A stretch of 64,000 bases of DNA from Streptomyces sp. DH41. GTDB taxonomy: Bacteria; Actinomycetota; Actinomycetes; Streptomycetales; Streptomycetaceae. Shown one piece after another: positions 35,825 through 44,804 of the stretch; positions within the stretch are counted from its first letter, which is position 1; every line of letters starts with the position of its first letter. A program made the translations under genes and the position numbers. The notes below the pieces were generated by a model. That model searched no databases. It saw only the letters and a list, made by a program, of their open reading frames with translations, and had not been told where the DNA came from. The stretch spans positions 423,090 to 487,089 of the forward strand of contig NZ_JARVKY010000003.1 of NCBI RefSeq assembly GCF_029813785.1, given 5' to 3'.

Positions 35825-36502
35825 TCAGCCGTCGGGGGCCGGCCGGACGAGACCGCTCTGGTAGGCGATCACGACCAGTTGCGCCCGGTCGCGTGCGTGG
35901 AGTTTGGTCATCGCGCGGGAGACGTGGCTGCGCACGGTCAGGGGGCTGAGGACCAGCTGGTCGGCGATCTCGTGGTTCGACTTGCCCAGCGCGGCCAGCG
36001 CCATGACCTCGCGTTCGCGTTCGGTGAGCAGGGTGAGGCGTTCCGGCGCGGTGAGGGACACGTGGTCGGCCGGGGTGGCCAGGAAGCGGGTGATCAGGGC
36101 ACGGGTGGCCGTGGGTGAGAGCAGGGAGTCGCCCGCGGCCACGGTGCGGATGCCTGCCAGGAGGACGTCGGCTCCGACGTCCTTGCCGAGGAATCCGCTC
36201 GCCCCGGACCGCAGGGCCATGGCGACGTTCTCGTCGTTCTCGAAGGTGGTGAGGATCAGGACCCGGGTGCTCGACAGTTCGGTCCGGGCGCAGATGTCGG
36301 CCGTGGCGGCCAGCCCGTCGGCGCCGGGCATGCGGATGTCCATGAGGACGACGTCGGGGCGGTGCTCGAGGGTCAGTAGCACGGCCTGCTGACCGTCGGC
36401 GGCCTCCGCCACGACGGTCATGTCGGGGTCGGAGTCGATGAGGATGCGGAAGGTGGCCCGGAGCAGCGCCTGGTCGTCGGCGAGCAGAACGCGGATGGTC
36501 AT
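35825..36502 (-). CDS. NarL/LuxR-type response regulator
   Basis: 225 aa from ATG 36502, overlapping the kinase stop by 4 bp. Receiver domain: VLLADDQALLRATF (acidic pocket), phospho-Asp in DVVLMDIRMPGADG, ILTTFENDENV (Thr) and GKDVGADVL (Lys). The C-terminal LuxR helix-turn-helix reads LTEREREVMALAALGKSNHE, with LTVRSHVSRAMTKL as recognition helix. It would act with the adjacent kinase, most obviously on the MMPL gene next door. Confidence 0.95.
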   Translation of the reverse strand: MTIRVLLADDQALLRATFRILIDSDPDMTVVAEAADGQQAVLLTLEHRPDVVLMDIRMPGADGLAATADICARTELSSTRVLILTTFENDENVAMALRSGASGFLGKDVGADVLLAGIRTVAAGDSLLSPTATRALITRFLATPADHVSLTAPERLTLLTEREREVMALAALGKSNHEIADQLVLSPLTVRSHVSRAMTKLHARDRAQLVVIAYQSGLVRPAPDG

Positions 36503-37695
36503 GAGGTGCTCTTCTCGGAGCGGGGAAGGGGAAGCGTGCAGGCGACTTCGAAACCGCCTTCGGGCCGCGGGCCGGCGTGGAAGGTTCCGCCCGCCGACAA
36601 GGCGCGTTCGCGCATGCCGAGCAGTCCGTAGCCACGGCTGCGGCCGGGGAAGCCGGCAGCGGCCGCAGGGTGTGTGCCGGCTTCGTTGGTGATGGTCAGC
36701 GTCAGGTCGTGAGGGGTGTACTCCAGCCGGACCCGTGCGGAGGGTGTGGCGGCGTGCTTGGTGATGTTGGTGAGTGCTTCCTGGACGATCCGGTAGGCCG
36801 TGAGGTCCAGGCCGGGTGGGAGCGGTCGTGGCCGGCCGGCGCGGGTGACCGAGACGTCCAGGCCGGCTGACGCGCAGGTTTCGACGAGCTGTGGCAGTTG
36901 TTTCAGGCCCGGTGCGGGAGCCAGTTCCCGGGAGTCGGTGTCCTGGCGCAGCAGGCCGACGGTGGCCTTGAGCTCGCGGAGGGCCGAGGCGGTCACTTCC
37001 GGCAGTTTCTCGATCATGGCGATGGCCTGGTCGGGGTGGCTCCGGGCCAGATGGGCGGCGGTGCCGGCCTGGGCGTTGGCGAGCGCGAGGTGGTGGGCGA
37101 CCACGTCGTGCAGTTCGCGGGCGATACGCATGCGTTCCTGGATCACCCGTCGGCGCGTCTCTTCCTCCCGCTCCTGGGCGGCATGTTCGGCGCGGGCAAC
37201 GGCGTACTCGCGGCGCACGCGCACGTAGCTGCCGAAGGAGGCGACCATCAGGACCCAGGCTGCCGGGTTGACCAGGCCGATGATCCACTGGTGCGGGGAG
37301 TCGGTGGCGATGAAGCCGGTGAGCGCGATCCCGGCCGTGGCCGCGGCGGCGCTGTACCAGGTGGTCCTGCGATCGGGACGCAGGCTCACGGTGTACTGCG
37401 CGAGCAGCATCGGGCCCATGAGCAGCGGCGTCATGAGGTGTCCCAGGAACCCCTCGGCCATGATGCACACCGTGGTCACCAGCAGTACGGCAAGAGGGCG
37501 GCCGTGGCGGCGCAGCAAGGCGGCGCAGGCGGCGGCGGACAGCACGAAGCCGGGCCACAGGACGGGCGGCTCCTGGGACGCGACCGCTCGGGTGAGGAAG
37601 ACACCGCCCACCGCGAAGGCGAGCAGCAGGCTCGTGGTCACCGCGTGGGCCGTGTGGGGGTGCTCGGCGGCTCGGTGCTTCCATCGTTCAGTCAT
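36499..37695 (-). CDS. Sensor histidine kinase (HisKA_3, NarX/DesK type)
   Basis: 398 aa from ATG 37695 (MTERWKHRAAEHPHT). About five N-terminal membrane helices form the sensor, then a coiled linker, the dimerisation motif RMRIARELHDVVAHHL (phospho-His) and an HATPase domain (AYRIVQEALTNITKHA, GYGLLGMRERALSAGG). No extracellular domain of note, so it probably senses the membrane state. Its partner regulator follows directly; the MMPL exporter gene ends the same-strand group upstream, 96 bp away. Confidence 0.94.
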   Translation of the reverse strand: MTERWKHRAAEHPHTAHAVTTSLLLAFAVGGVFLTRAVASQEPPVLWPGFVLSAAACAALLRRHGRPLAVLLVTTVCIMAEGFLGHLMTPLLMGPMLLAQYTVSLRPDRRTTWYSAAAATAGIALTGFIATDSPHQWIIGLVNPAAWVLMVASFGSYVRVRREYAVARAEHAAQEREEETRRRVIQERMRIARELHDVVAHHLALANAQAGTAAHLARSHPDQAIAMIEKLPEVTASALRELKATVGLLRQDTDSRELAPAPGLKQLPQLVETCASAGLDVSVTRAGRPRPLPPGLDLTAYRIVQEALTNITKHAATPSARVRLEYTPHDLTLTITNEAGTHPAAAAGFPGRSRGYGLLGMRERALSAGGTFHAGPRPEGGFEVACTLPLPRSEKSTS

Positions 37696-37791
37696 CGTCG
37701 TACTCCGAGGTGGGACCAGCCGGTTCAGGGTGACAGACGCGCCGCGGCGCCGCTGCACGGCGTCTCGGCGCGTCCTGGGACCGGCTTCGTG

Positions 37792-40029
37792 TCAGACGGT
37801 GCGGGCCGGCTCCCGCGTGCGAGCCTCGGCTCCCGTCGCAGCGGATGCCTGCGTCCGGGAAGTGAGTGCGGAGCCCTCGACGTCGACTCGGGGCAGTGCC
37901 TTGTCGAGCCACCGGGGCAGCCACCACGCCTTGTCGCCCAGCAGGGCGAGTACGGCGGGCACCAGGGCCATGCGGACGACGAAGGCGTCGAAGAGGACCG
38001 CGACGGCGAGGCCGAACCCGATCGTCTTGATCATGGACTCTCCGGACCCGATGAAGCCGGAGAACACCGCCATCATGATCACGGCCGCGGCGACGACCAC
38101 GCGGGCGCTGTGCCGGAAGCCGCTCACCACGGCCTGGCCCGGGCTCTCACCGTGGACGTACGCCTCGCGCACGCGGGCCACGAGGAAGACCTCGTAGTCC
38201 ATGGCCAGGCCGAACACGATGCCCACCAGGAAGATCGGCATGAGGCTCATGATCGGGCCGGTCTGCTCCACGCCCAGCAGTTCGGCGCCCCAGCCCCACT
38301 GGAAGACCGCGACGACCGTACCGAGCGAGGCGAGTACCGACAGCAGGAATCCGAGAGCCGCCTTGAGGGGCACGAGAATCGAGCGGAAGACCACCAGGAG
38401 CAGCAGCAGGGACAGCAGCACAATGACGGCCAGGTAGGGCACCAGGGCGTCCCGAAGGGCCTGTGCGACGTCGATGTTCATCGCGGTGCTGCCGGTGACC
38501 TCGAACGTCGCGCCGGTGTCCGCCTCCAGACCGGGACGCTCCGCCCGGATGGTCTGAACGATGTTCTTCGTGGCTTCCTCGTTCGGGCCGGTCGCCGGCA
38601 CCGCGGAGAAGAGTGCGGCGTCCCCGGCCTCGTTGAACCGCGGGGGCGTGACGGACGCGACGCCTTCGGTGTCCTCGATCTGTTCGGCCATCGTCGCCGC
38701 GGCCGCCTGCGGGTCCGCGGCTCCCCTGACGTCGGCGACGATGGTCAGCGGTCCGTTGAAACCCGCACCGAAGCCGTCGGCCAACGCGTCGTATGCGCGT
38801 CGCTCCGTCGTCGACGTGGGCTTCGCCTCATCGCCGGGCATGCCCATCTCCAGCTGGGCGGCGGGCAGTGCCAGGGCTCCCAGACCGGCCACACCCAGCA
38901 CAAGGACCGCCACGGGCCGCCTCATCACAAGCCGCGCCCACCGGGTCCCCCAACTGCCGGCGGTCCCGGAGCGGCGTCCGGCGCCGCCGTCCCGCTTGCC
39001 GGGCTTGCGGACCTTGCGGGACAGGACGGCGTTCGGCCACATCCCGAGCAGCGCGGGCACCAGGGTCAGGGCGACCAGGACGCCGACGGCGACCGCTCCG
39101 GCGGCGCACAGGCCCATCTTGGTCAGCATCGGCACGCCGACCACGGACAGGCCGGCGAGCGCGATGATCACGGTCAGGCCGGCGAAGACCACGGCGGAAC
39201 CGGCCGTGCCGACCGCGAGGCCCGCCGCTTCCCGCGGGTCGTGGCCGTTCGCGCGCTCTTCGCGGTAGCGGGAGACGACGAAGAGGGCGTAGTCGATGCC
39301 GACCGCGAGTCCGAGCATCGAGGCGAGCGTGCCGGTGGTCATGGACAGCCCCAGGGCGCTGCCGAGAGCGAGGATCGCGCACATGCTGACACCGACGCCG
39401 ATGACGGCGGTCAGCAACGGCAGCCCGGCCGCGGCCAGGGAGCCGAAGGTGACCAGCAGGACCACGGCGGCCAGAGCGATGCCGATCGCCTCGGCCGAAC
39501 CCCCCGCGGCCGGCTGCGAGGCGAGAGCGGTGCCGCCCACCTCCACCGTGAGACCCGAGTCGCGGGCCTCCTCGATGGCCTTTTCGAGGCCGTCCTTGCT
39601 GGCGTCGGTCAGGTCGTCAGCCTTGACCTTGTAGGTAACCGTAGCGTACGCGGTCGAGGCGTCCTTGCTGACCGCGTGGGCCTTGAAAGGGTCGACGGCG
39701 CTGTCCACCTGCGTACCCTCGGCGACCGTGGACACCAGCTCGCCGATGGCGGCCTGGTTCTCCTCGGCCGTCACCTTCTCCCCGCCGGGGGCGATGAAGA
39801 CGATGCGGGCGTCGGCGCCGTTGGCGTCCGAGCCGGGGAATCGCTCACCGATGAGGTCGAACGCCTTCTGGGCCTCGATGCCGGGCATGAACGACGTGCC
39901 GTCGTCACCGGCGGCCGGGGCCTTGGCGGCGCCGAGGCCGACACCGCCGAGGACCATCACCCACAACAAGGTCACGAGCCAGCGCCGTCGGAAGGCGGTT
40001 CGGCCCAGTCGGTACAGGAAGGCAGCCAC
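37792..40029 (-). CDS. MMPL-family RND transporter
   Basis: 745 aa from GTG 40029, with GGAGAG about ten bases upstream. It has the two-fold MMPL layout: one helix, a periplasmic loop (MPGIEAQKAFDLIGERFPG), five helices including GLAVGIDYALFVVSRYRE, then a second copy with FGLAMDYEVFLVARVREAY. The paired GxxxDY/ F-L-V-R motifs carry the proton-relay Asp-Tyr pairs. Actinobacterial members export lipids or hydrophobic metabolites. The two-component genes downstream on the same strand probably control it. Confidence 0.93.
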   Translation of the reverse strand: MAAFLYRLGRTAFRRRWLVTLLWVMVLGGVGLGAAKAPAAGDDGTSFMPGIEAQKAFDLIGERFPGSDANGADARIVFIAPGGEKVTAEENQAAIGELVSTVAEGTQVDSAVDPFKAHAVSKDASTAYATVTYKVKADDLTDASKDGLEKAIEEARDSGLTVEVGGTALASQPAAGGSAEAIGIALAAVVLLVTFGSLAAAGLPLLTAVIGVGVSMCAILALGSALGLSMTTGTLASMLGLAVGIDYALFVVSRYREERANGHDPREAAGLAVGTAGSAVVFAGLTVIIALAGLSVVGVPMLTKMGLCAAGAVAVGVLVALTLVPALLGMWPNAVLSRKVRKPGKRDGGAGRRSGTAGSWGTRWARLVMRRPVAVLVLGVAGLGALALPAAQLEMGMPGDEAKPTSTTERRAYDALADGFGAGFNGPLTIVADVRGAADPQAAAATMAEQIEDTEGVASVTPPRFNEAGDAALFSAVPATGPNEEATKNIVQTIRAERPGLEADTGATFEVTGSTAMNIDVAQALRDALVPYLAVIVLLSLLLLLVVFRSILVPLKAALGFLLSVLASLGTVVAVFQWGWGAELLGVEQTGPIMSLMPIFLVGIVFGLAMDYEVFLVARVREAYVHGESPGQAVVSGFRHSARVVVAAAVIMMAVFSGFIGSGESMIKTIGFGLAVAVLFDAFVVRMALVPAVLALLGDKAWWLPRWLDKALPRVDVEGSALTSRTQASAATGAEARTREPARTV

Positions 40030-41037
40030 GAGAAAGGTCTCTCCAAAGTGGGATTTCAGGTAGGCACCAAGGCTGTCCTTCCAGGTGCTGCCGGAGCATC
40101 GTGCCGGTGCCGTGACCCGGTCCTCGTGGCCATGCAGCAGGCAAGGGGCCGTCCTCGTACGAGACGAGGACGCCGTTCTCCTACCTGAGGATGACCGTGG
40201 AGCGAAGAAGATCGGCCACGGCACCTCTTCGGGGGCGGCAGCCGGGCCCGGCCGACGGGCCCGTCAGCGCTCGACGAAGGCATCGGCGTTCAGTCCTCCG
40301 CTCCGTCGCCCTCGTCGTCCAGCCCGAGGGCGTCCGGTCGCACAGCGGTCACAGGCCGCCGACCGGGAGAGATGGGGTGGAGCTGTAACGGCCCAGCACT
40401 CTCAGCGGCTCGGGGCGCAGCTGGCCGCGCACGTCGTGGCGGCGCTGGTCGACGTCGCCCCGGCCGAGCGAGGTCGTGCGGCCGAGGGCGGGTCGTTCAC
40501 GGCGTCGGAGCCTGGACTACTCGTCGAGGTGCTGGCGGGGACGACGAGGCATGCAGTGGTCACCGTGACGCGTGTGCGGTGAGCTGCCGCGGGCGGGTCA
40601 GGAGGAATAGTCGGCCTTCAGCTCGGCGGGGGACCGCGGGTCCCAGCGCACGAACTCCTCGCTTCGGCGTGGGCGTGGGCACGCCAGCCTGAGCTGGGGC
40701 TCCGTTATCCACGAACGTGCGGACACTTCGTTACGCTGCGGCCGTGATCGAGCCCTCCCCGCCGTCAGGCGACCCCTCCGAGCTACACCTGCGCATCTCC
40801 ACGACGACGGACTCTGAGACACTCCCAGGCCGACACGCTGGAGTGCTGGAACTTGGCCATCCTGTACCGCCGACGCGTCCATGGTGAACATCACGAGCCG
40901 GTCAGCTCCAGCGGGTGTGCGACTGCTGATTGCTCCTGCCACTGCGCTATTTGCTGAATACCCCGAAAGTGCCTTTGGAACTGCCCACGGTGCTCGAGAT
41001 GTGGGCGGCCGCAGGCAGCTTCGACCGACAGAGCCGG
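40030..41037. other. About 1 kb with only doubtful gene remnants
   Basis: A + strand stretch near 40385-40582 (QRLGAQLAAHVVAALVDVAP ... AVVTVTRVR*) and a minus-strand tail at 40598-40730 (PRRSEEFVRWDPRSPAEL) have coding-like wobble bias but no start or known domain. Both are probably decayed. Confidence 0.3.
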
Positions 41038-42186
41038 TCAGGACCGCAGGGAACGCCCGATGATCTCCTTCATGATTTCGGTCGTGCCGGCGTAGAGAGT
41101 GCCGGCGCGAGCGTCGAGGAAGTCACGGGCTACGTCGTACTCGCGCATGAAGCCGTAACCCCCGTGCAGTTGCAGACAGCGGGTGACGACACGCTGCTGG
41201 AGCTCGGTGGTCCACCATTTGGCCATGGCGGCGTCGACGTCGCTAAGTCGCCCGGCGACGAGTTCGGCGGCGCAGTGGTCCAGGAAGACCCGTGCGACGC
41301 GCACCTCGGTGGCGAGCTCGGCGAGCACGAACCGGTTGGCCTGGAAGTCCGCGACGGGACGGCCGAACGCGGTGCGCTCCCCGGTGTGTTCCAGGGTGTT
41401 CTCCAGCGTCCGTTCCATGGAGGCGACCGCTGTGGCGGCGACACTCAGGCGTTCCTGCGGGAGGTTGTGCATGAGGTACTCGAAGCCACGGCCTTCCTCG
41501 CCCAGCAGATTGGCGGCGGGTACGCGTACGTCGGTGAAGGACAACTCGGCGGTGTCCTGGGCGTGCAGGCCGATCTTCTCCAACTTCCGGCCGCGTTCGA
41601 AGCCGGGCATGCCGCGCTCCAGGACCAGCAGGCTGATGCCCTTGCGGCCGGCGGCGGGGTCGGTGCGGACGGCGGTGACGACCAGGTCGGCGAGGATGCC
41701 GTTGCTGATGAAGGTCTTGGCCCCGTTGACGACGTAGTCGTCGCCGTCGCGCACCGCTGTGGTGCGCACGGCCTTGAGGTCGCTGCCCGCCCCGGGCTCG
41801 GTCATGGCGATGGCCGACACCTTCGTACCGGCGCACAGACCGGGCAGCCAGCGCTGCTTCTGCTCCTCTGTGGCGAGGGTGTTGAGGTAGGGCGCCACCA
41901 GGTCGTTGAAGCCGCTCAGGTTCATTGTCACGGCGGCGGCTCCGGCGCGGCACAGCTCTTCGATGACGATGAGGTTGTACCGGAAGTCCGCGGTGCCGCC
42001 ACCTCCGTGGCGCTCGTCCACGTCGAGGCCGAGAAGGCCGACGGCGCCGGCCTTCTCGTACAGCGTGCGGTCGACGGCGCCGGCCTGTTCCCAGGCGGGC
42101 AGGTGGGGCTGGACTTCCTTGGTGACGAAGTCACGGACCATCGTCCGGAAGTCGCGGTGTTCGGTTTCGAAAAGGGCGCGGTCCAC
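41038..42186 (-). CDS. Acyl-CoA dehydrogenase, cluster 2
   Basis: 382 aa from GTG 42186 (AAGGA upstream). FAD and substrate motifs: AIAMTEPGAGSDLK, VVNGAKTFISNG and a C-terminal QLHGGYGFMREYDVARDF, AGTTEIMKEIIGRSL. The Glu that is the catalytic base in medium-chain enzymes (YEGT) is Ala here (YAGT); the Glu in LPQERLSVA occupies the place used in long-chain/isovaleryl types, so activity is expected. Absent from cluster 1. It could desaturate a phenylpropanoyl-CoA to the cinnamoyl-CoA entry point of the pathway. Confidence 0.9.
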   Translation of the reverse strand: MDRALFETEHRDFRTMVRDFVTKEVQPHLPAWEQAGAVDRTLYEKAGAVGLLGLDVDERHGGGGTADFRYNLIVIEELCRAGAAAVTMNLSGFNDLVAPYLNTLATEEQKQRWLPGLCAGTKVSAIAMTEPGAGSDLKAVRTTAVRDGDDYVVNGAKTFISNGILADLVVTAVRTDPAAGRKGISLLVLERGMPGFERGRKLEKIGLHAQDTAELSFTDVRVPAANLLGEEGRGFEYLMHNLPQERLSVAATAVASMERTLENTLEHTGERTAFGRPVADFQANRFVLAELATEVRVARVFLDHCAAELVAGRLSDVDAAMAKWWTTELQQRVVTRCLQLHGGYGFMREYDVARDFLDARAGTLYAGTTEIMKEIIGRSLRS

Positions 42187-42265
42187 GGGGATGTCCTTGT
42201 ACGAAGGGCTGGCCGGACCTGCCGGCTCGGGACGAGGCGAGGGGCGTCGGATCACGGGGCGTGGG

Positions 42266-42730
42266 TCACGCGTAATGGCGGTAGATGGCCTGGGCGACGC
42301 AGGCGGGCTTGTCGGCGCCCTCGATCTCCACGGCGAAGGTGATCCGCATCTCGGCACCGTTGCCGCGGACCTCCTCGACGGCGTCGACCGCGCCGTGCAG
42401 ACGGATTTTGGCGCCTACCCGCACGGGGTGCGGGAAGCGGACCTTGTCCAGGCCGTAGTTGATGCTCATGGAGGTGCCTTCGATGGCGAGGAGCTCGTTG
42501 AAGAGGGGGATGATCAGGGAGAGGGTGAGGTAGCCGTGGGCGATGGTGCCGCCGAAGGGGCCGGTGGCGGCGCGGTCGGGGTCGGTGTGGATCCACTGGT
42601 GGTCGCCGGTGGCGTCAGCGAAGGTGTTCACCCTTTCCTGGGTGATCTCCTGCCAGTCGGTGCGGCCGAGGTCGGTGCCGGCGAGGGCCTTGATCTCGTC
42701 GAGTCCCGTGGCGGTGCGCAGGGCGGTCAT
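42266..42730 (-). CDS. MaoC-like (R)-specific enoyl-CoA hydratase, cluster 2
   Basis: 154 aa, closely similar to the cluster-1 protein: ADATGDHQWIHTDPDRA holds the catalytic Asp/His and GTIAHGYLTLSLIIPLFNEL follows. Both end with VYRHYA or IYRHYA. AAAGGAACC precedes ATG 42730. It lies between the ligase tail and the acyl-CoA dehydrogenase on the minus strand. Confidence 0.9.
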   Translation of the reverse strand: MTALRTATGLDEIKALAGTDLGRTDWQEITQERVNTFADATGDHQWIHTDPDRAATGPFGGTIAHGYLTLSLIIPLFNELLAIEGTSMSINYGLDKVRFPHPVRVGAKIRLHGAVDAVEEVRGNGAEMRITFAVEIEGADKPACVAQAIYRHYA

Positions 42731-42741
42731 GACGGTTCCTT

Positions 42742-42828
42742 TCAGGAGGTGGTGCCGTACGTCTGACGGATGCGGGGCTTCAGCAGCTTGTCGGCGCCGC
42801 TACGGGGCAGCGCGTCGGTGAAGGAGGG
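42742..42828 (-). pseudogene. Residual C-terminus of a deleted CoA ligase, cluster 2
   Basis: About 28 codons (FTDALPRSGADKLLKPRIRQ, then TYGTTS and stop) match the end of cluster 1's ligase, which reads VTEALPRTASGKIVKPVVRD then TYATAP. The catalytic-Lys segment survives but the other 480 or so residues are gone. The remnant sits exactly where the ligase gene lies in cluster 1, between amidohydrolase and hydratase, so an in-place deletion is the simplest reading. Confidence 0.7.
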
Positions 42829-42839
42829 CCGAGGGCGTG

Positions 42840-43745
42840 TCAGTTCTTCTCGAGGCCGAGCAGGCGCAGTGCGTTGTCCTTGAGGATGCGGGGCCTGACC
42901 TCGGGCTTGATGTCGAGCCTTTCGAAGTCGGCGAGCCACCGGTCGGGGGTGATGACCGGGTAGTCCGAGCCGAAGAGCACCTTGTCCTTGAGCAACGTGT
43001 TGGCGTAGCGGACCAGTTGTGGCGGGAAGTACTTCGGGGACCAGCCGGACAGGTCGATGTAGACGTTCGGCTTGTGGGTGGCCACGGCCAGGGCCTCGTC
43101 CTGCCAGGGGAAGGAGGGGTGCGCGAGGATGATCGGCAGATGGGGGAAATCGACGGCGACGTCGTCGATCAGCATCGGGTTCGAGTGCTTCAAGCGGACA
43201 CCGCCGCCGCCGGGGACGCCGGCGCCGATGCCGGTCTGCCCGGTGTGGAAGAGGGCCGGCACCCCCAGTTCCTGGATTGCCTCGTACAGCGGGTAGGCCA
43301 TGTGGTCGTCGGGGGAGAAGCCCTGCAGGCCCGGATGGAACTTGAAGCCCCGGACGCCGTACTCCTCGACCAGTCTCCTCACCTGGCGCACCGCCGCCCG
43401 GCCGCGCCACGGGTCGAGGGAGGCGAAGGGGATGAGGACGTCGCTGTGGGCGGCGCAGTCCTCGGCGACCTCCTCGTTGGGGATGGGCGGGTGGCCGAGC
43501 GCGTGTTCGGCGTCGACGGTGAAGACAACGGCGGCCATGTCGCGCTGCCGGTAGTAATCGGCCGTCTCGTCGATCGTGGGCTGGCGGTGGCCGTGGGCGG
43601 CGAAGTACTTCTCGGAGGCGGCCATCAGCTCGGGGCTGAGCGAGGGGTGGCCGGTGCGGGAGACCTCGGCGTGCGTGTGCACGTCGATTGCGGTGAGCCG
43701 GTCGGTGTCCATAGGGGTGTTCGGGGTGTTGACGCTGGTGCTCAT
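42840..43745 (-). CDS. Amidohydrolase-2 family hydrolase, cluster 2 (CouO-like)
   Basis: 301 aa from ATG 43745. Same motifs as its cluster-1 paralogue: DVHTHAEV, GFKFHPGLQ, ILAHPSFPW and LFGSDYP. The stretch from VDFP to the C-terminus is nearly identical between copies, while the first 20 residues differ. Presumed beta-ketoacyl-CoA hydrolase of the hydroxycinnamate-type pathway. It begins 4 bp after the SDR stop. Confidence 0.88.
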   Translation of the reverse strand: MSTSVNTPNTPMDTDRLTAIDVHTHAEVSRTGHPSLSPELMAASEKYFAAHGHRQPTIDETADYYRQRDMAAVVFTVDAEHALGHPPIPNEEVAEDCAAHSDVLIPFASLDPWRGRAAVRQVRRLVEEYGVRGFKFHPGLQGFSPDDHMAYPLYEAIQELGVPALFHTGQTGIGAGVPGGGGVRLKHSNPMLIDDVAVDFPHLPIILAHPSFPWQDEALAVATHKPNVYIDLSGWSPKYFPPQLVRYANTLLKDKVLFGSDYPVITPDRWLADFERLDIKPEVRPRILKDNALRLLGLEKN

Positions 43746-43749
43746 GTCA

Positions 43750-44661
43750 CTAGTCCGCGGGCGGCTTGGGGGCGGGGATGCCGTACGTCTCCGGCTCGGC
43801 GCCGACGCCGTCGGACCAGGACTCGGCGATGGCGTCGGCGGTCCAGCCGCCGTCGCGGAAGGCAGTCGCCTTCTCCCGGGGGTGGGCCCACAGGGCGAGG
43901 CGGTCCCCACCGACGCCGATCGCCTGTCCGGTGACGCCGCCCGAGGCGTCGGAGGCGAGGAAGACGATCAGGCCGGTGACGTCGTCGACGGTGCCCAGTC
44001 CCTCGTCCTTGCGCATCCAGTCGGGCAGGGGGGCGCCGGTGTGCTCGGACTCCTCGATGGCGGGCGCGAACGCCGGGATCGTCCTGGTCATCTCGGTGGC
44101 GGCGACCGGGATCACCGCGTTCACGGTGATCCCGGCCCGGGCCAGTTCCATCGCCCAGGTGCGGGCCATGGCGGCGATGCCGGCCTTGGCCGCCGCGTAG
44201 TTGGTCTGCCCGAAGTTGCCGCGTTGTCCGGCGGGCGAGCCGATCAGGACGATCCGTCCTCCCTCGCCCTGCTCCCGCATCCGGACGGCGGCGGCCCGGG
44301 CGCAGGTGAAGGTGCCGCGCAGGTGGACACGGACGACGTCGTCGAAGTCCTCGTCCGTCATCTTCCACAGCACCTTGTCGCGCAGGATGCCGGCGTTGGT
44401 GACCAGGACGTCGATACGGCCGAAACGTTCCACCGCGGCGGAGACCAGTTCCTCGGCGGCCTCGGTGATGCCGACCGGCGCGGTCACCCCGAACGCCTTG
44501 CCGCCGGCCGCCTCGACGGTCTTCACCGCCGCCTCGACGGCGCATTCGTCCACGTCGTTGACCACGACTGACGCCCCGGCGACGGCGAGCGCGCGGGCGT
44601 AGGCGAGCCCGAGCCCCCGACCACTGCCCGTCACCACGGCTACCTTGCCCGACAGGTCCAT
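43750..44661 (-). CDS. SDR-family 3-hydroxyacyl-CoA dehydrogenase, cluster 2
   Basis: 303 aa, exactly the length of the cluster-1 copy and aligned without visible gaps. TGSGRGLGLAYA, NAGILRDKVLWKM and NYAAAKAGIAAMA are intact. First gene of its operon, facing the cluster-2 MarR gene across the palindromic operators. Confidence 0.9.
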   Translation of the reverse strand: MDLSGKVAVVTGSGRGLGLAYARALAVAGASVVVNDVDECAVEAAVKTVEAAGGKAFGVTAPVGITEAAEELVSAAVERFGRIDVLVTNAGILRDKVLWKMTDEDFDDVVRVHLRGTFTCARAAAVRMREQGEGGRIVLIGSPAGQRGNFGQTNYAAAKAGIAAMARTWAMELARAGITVNAVIPVAATEMTRTIPAFAPAIEESEHTGAPLPDWMRKDEGLGTVDDVTGLIVFLASDASGGVTGQAIGVGGDRLALWAHPREKATAFRDGGWTADAIAESWSDGVGAEPETYGIPAPKPPAD

Positions 44662-44681
44662 AGGGAACCACCTCTCATTGA

Positions 44682-44729
44682 CAGGATTCCTGGCTATGCC
44701 GTCCAGTCTTGCGATCGGCAGGAAACCTG
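44682..44729. promoter_or_regulatory. Two predicted MarR operators, cluster 2
   Basis: CAGGATTCCTG (44682-44692) is identical to the second cluster-1 site; CAGGAAACCTG (44719-44729) is a weaker palindrome. Centres are 37 bp apart. Each is joined to a TTGACA or its complement (ATTGACAGG..., ...CCTGTCAAT), so binding would occlude the -35 region of either promoter. Confidence 0.75.
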
Positions 44730-44804
44730 TCAATGGGCTACGGTGGACTTCCTCAGCGGACCGCCGAGCGGGCCCGCTCGCCAGCACCCACGAGGAGGGG
44801 CGCC

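Noticed and set aside
36898..40188. A 1096-codon open frame on the + strand
   Set aside because: It lies antisense to the histidine kinase and MMPL genes. Its Gly/His/Arg/Asp-rich composition is what the complement of GC-rich coding DNA gives, and no domain is visible.
40385..40582. Small gene candidate (QRLGAQLAAHVVAALVDVAP...)
   Set aside because: No start codon or ribosome site in frame, and no family recognised; mentioned only as a possible remnant.
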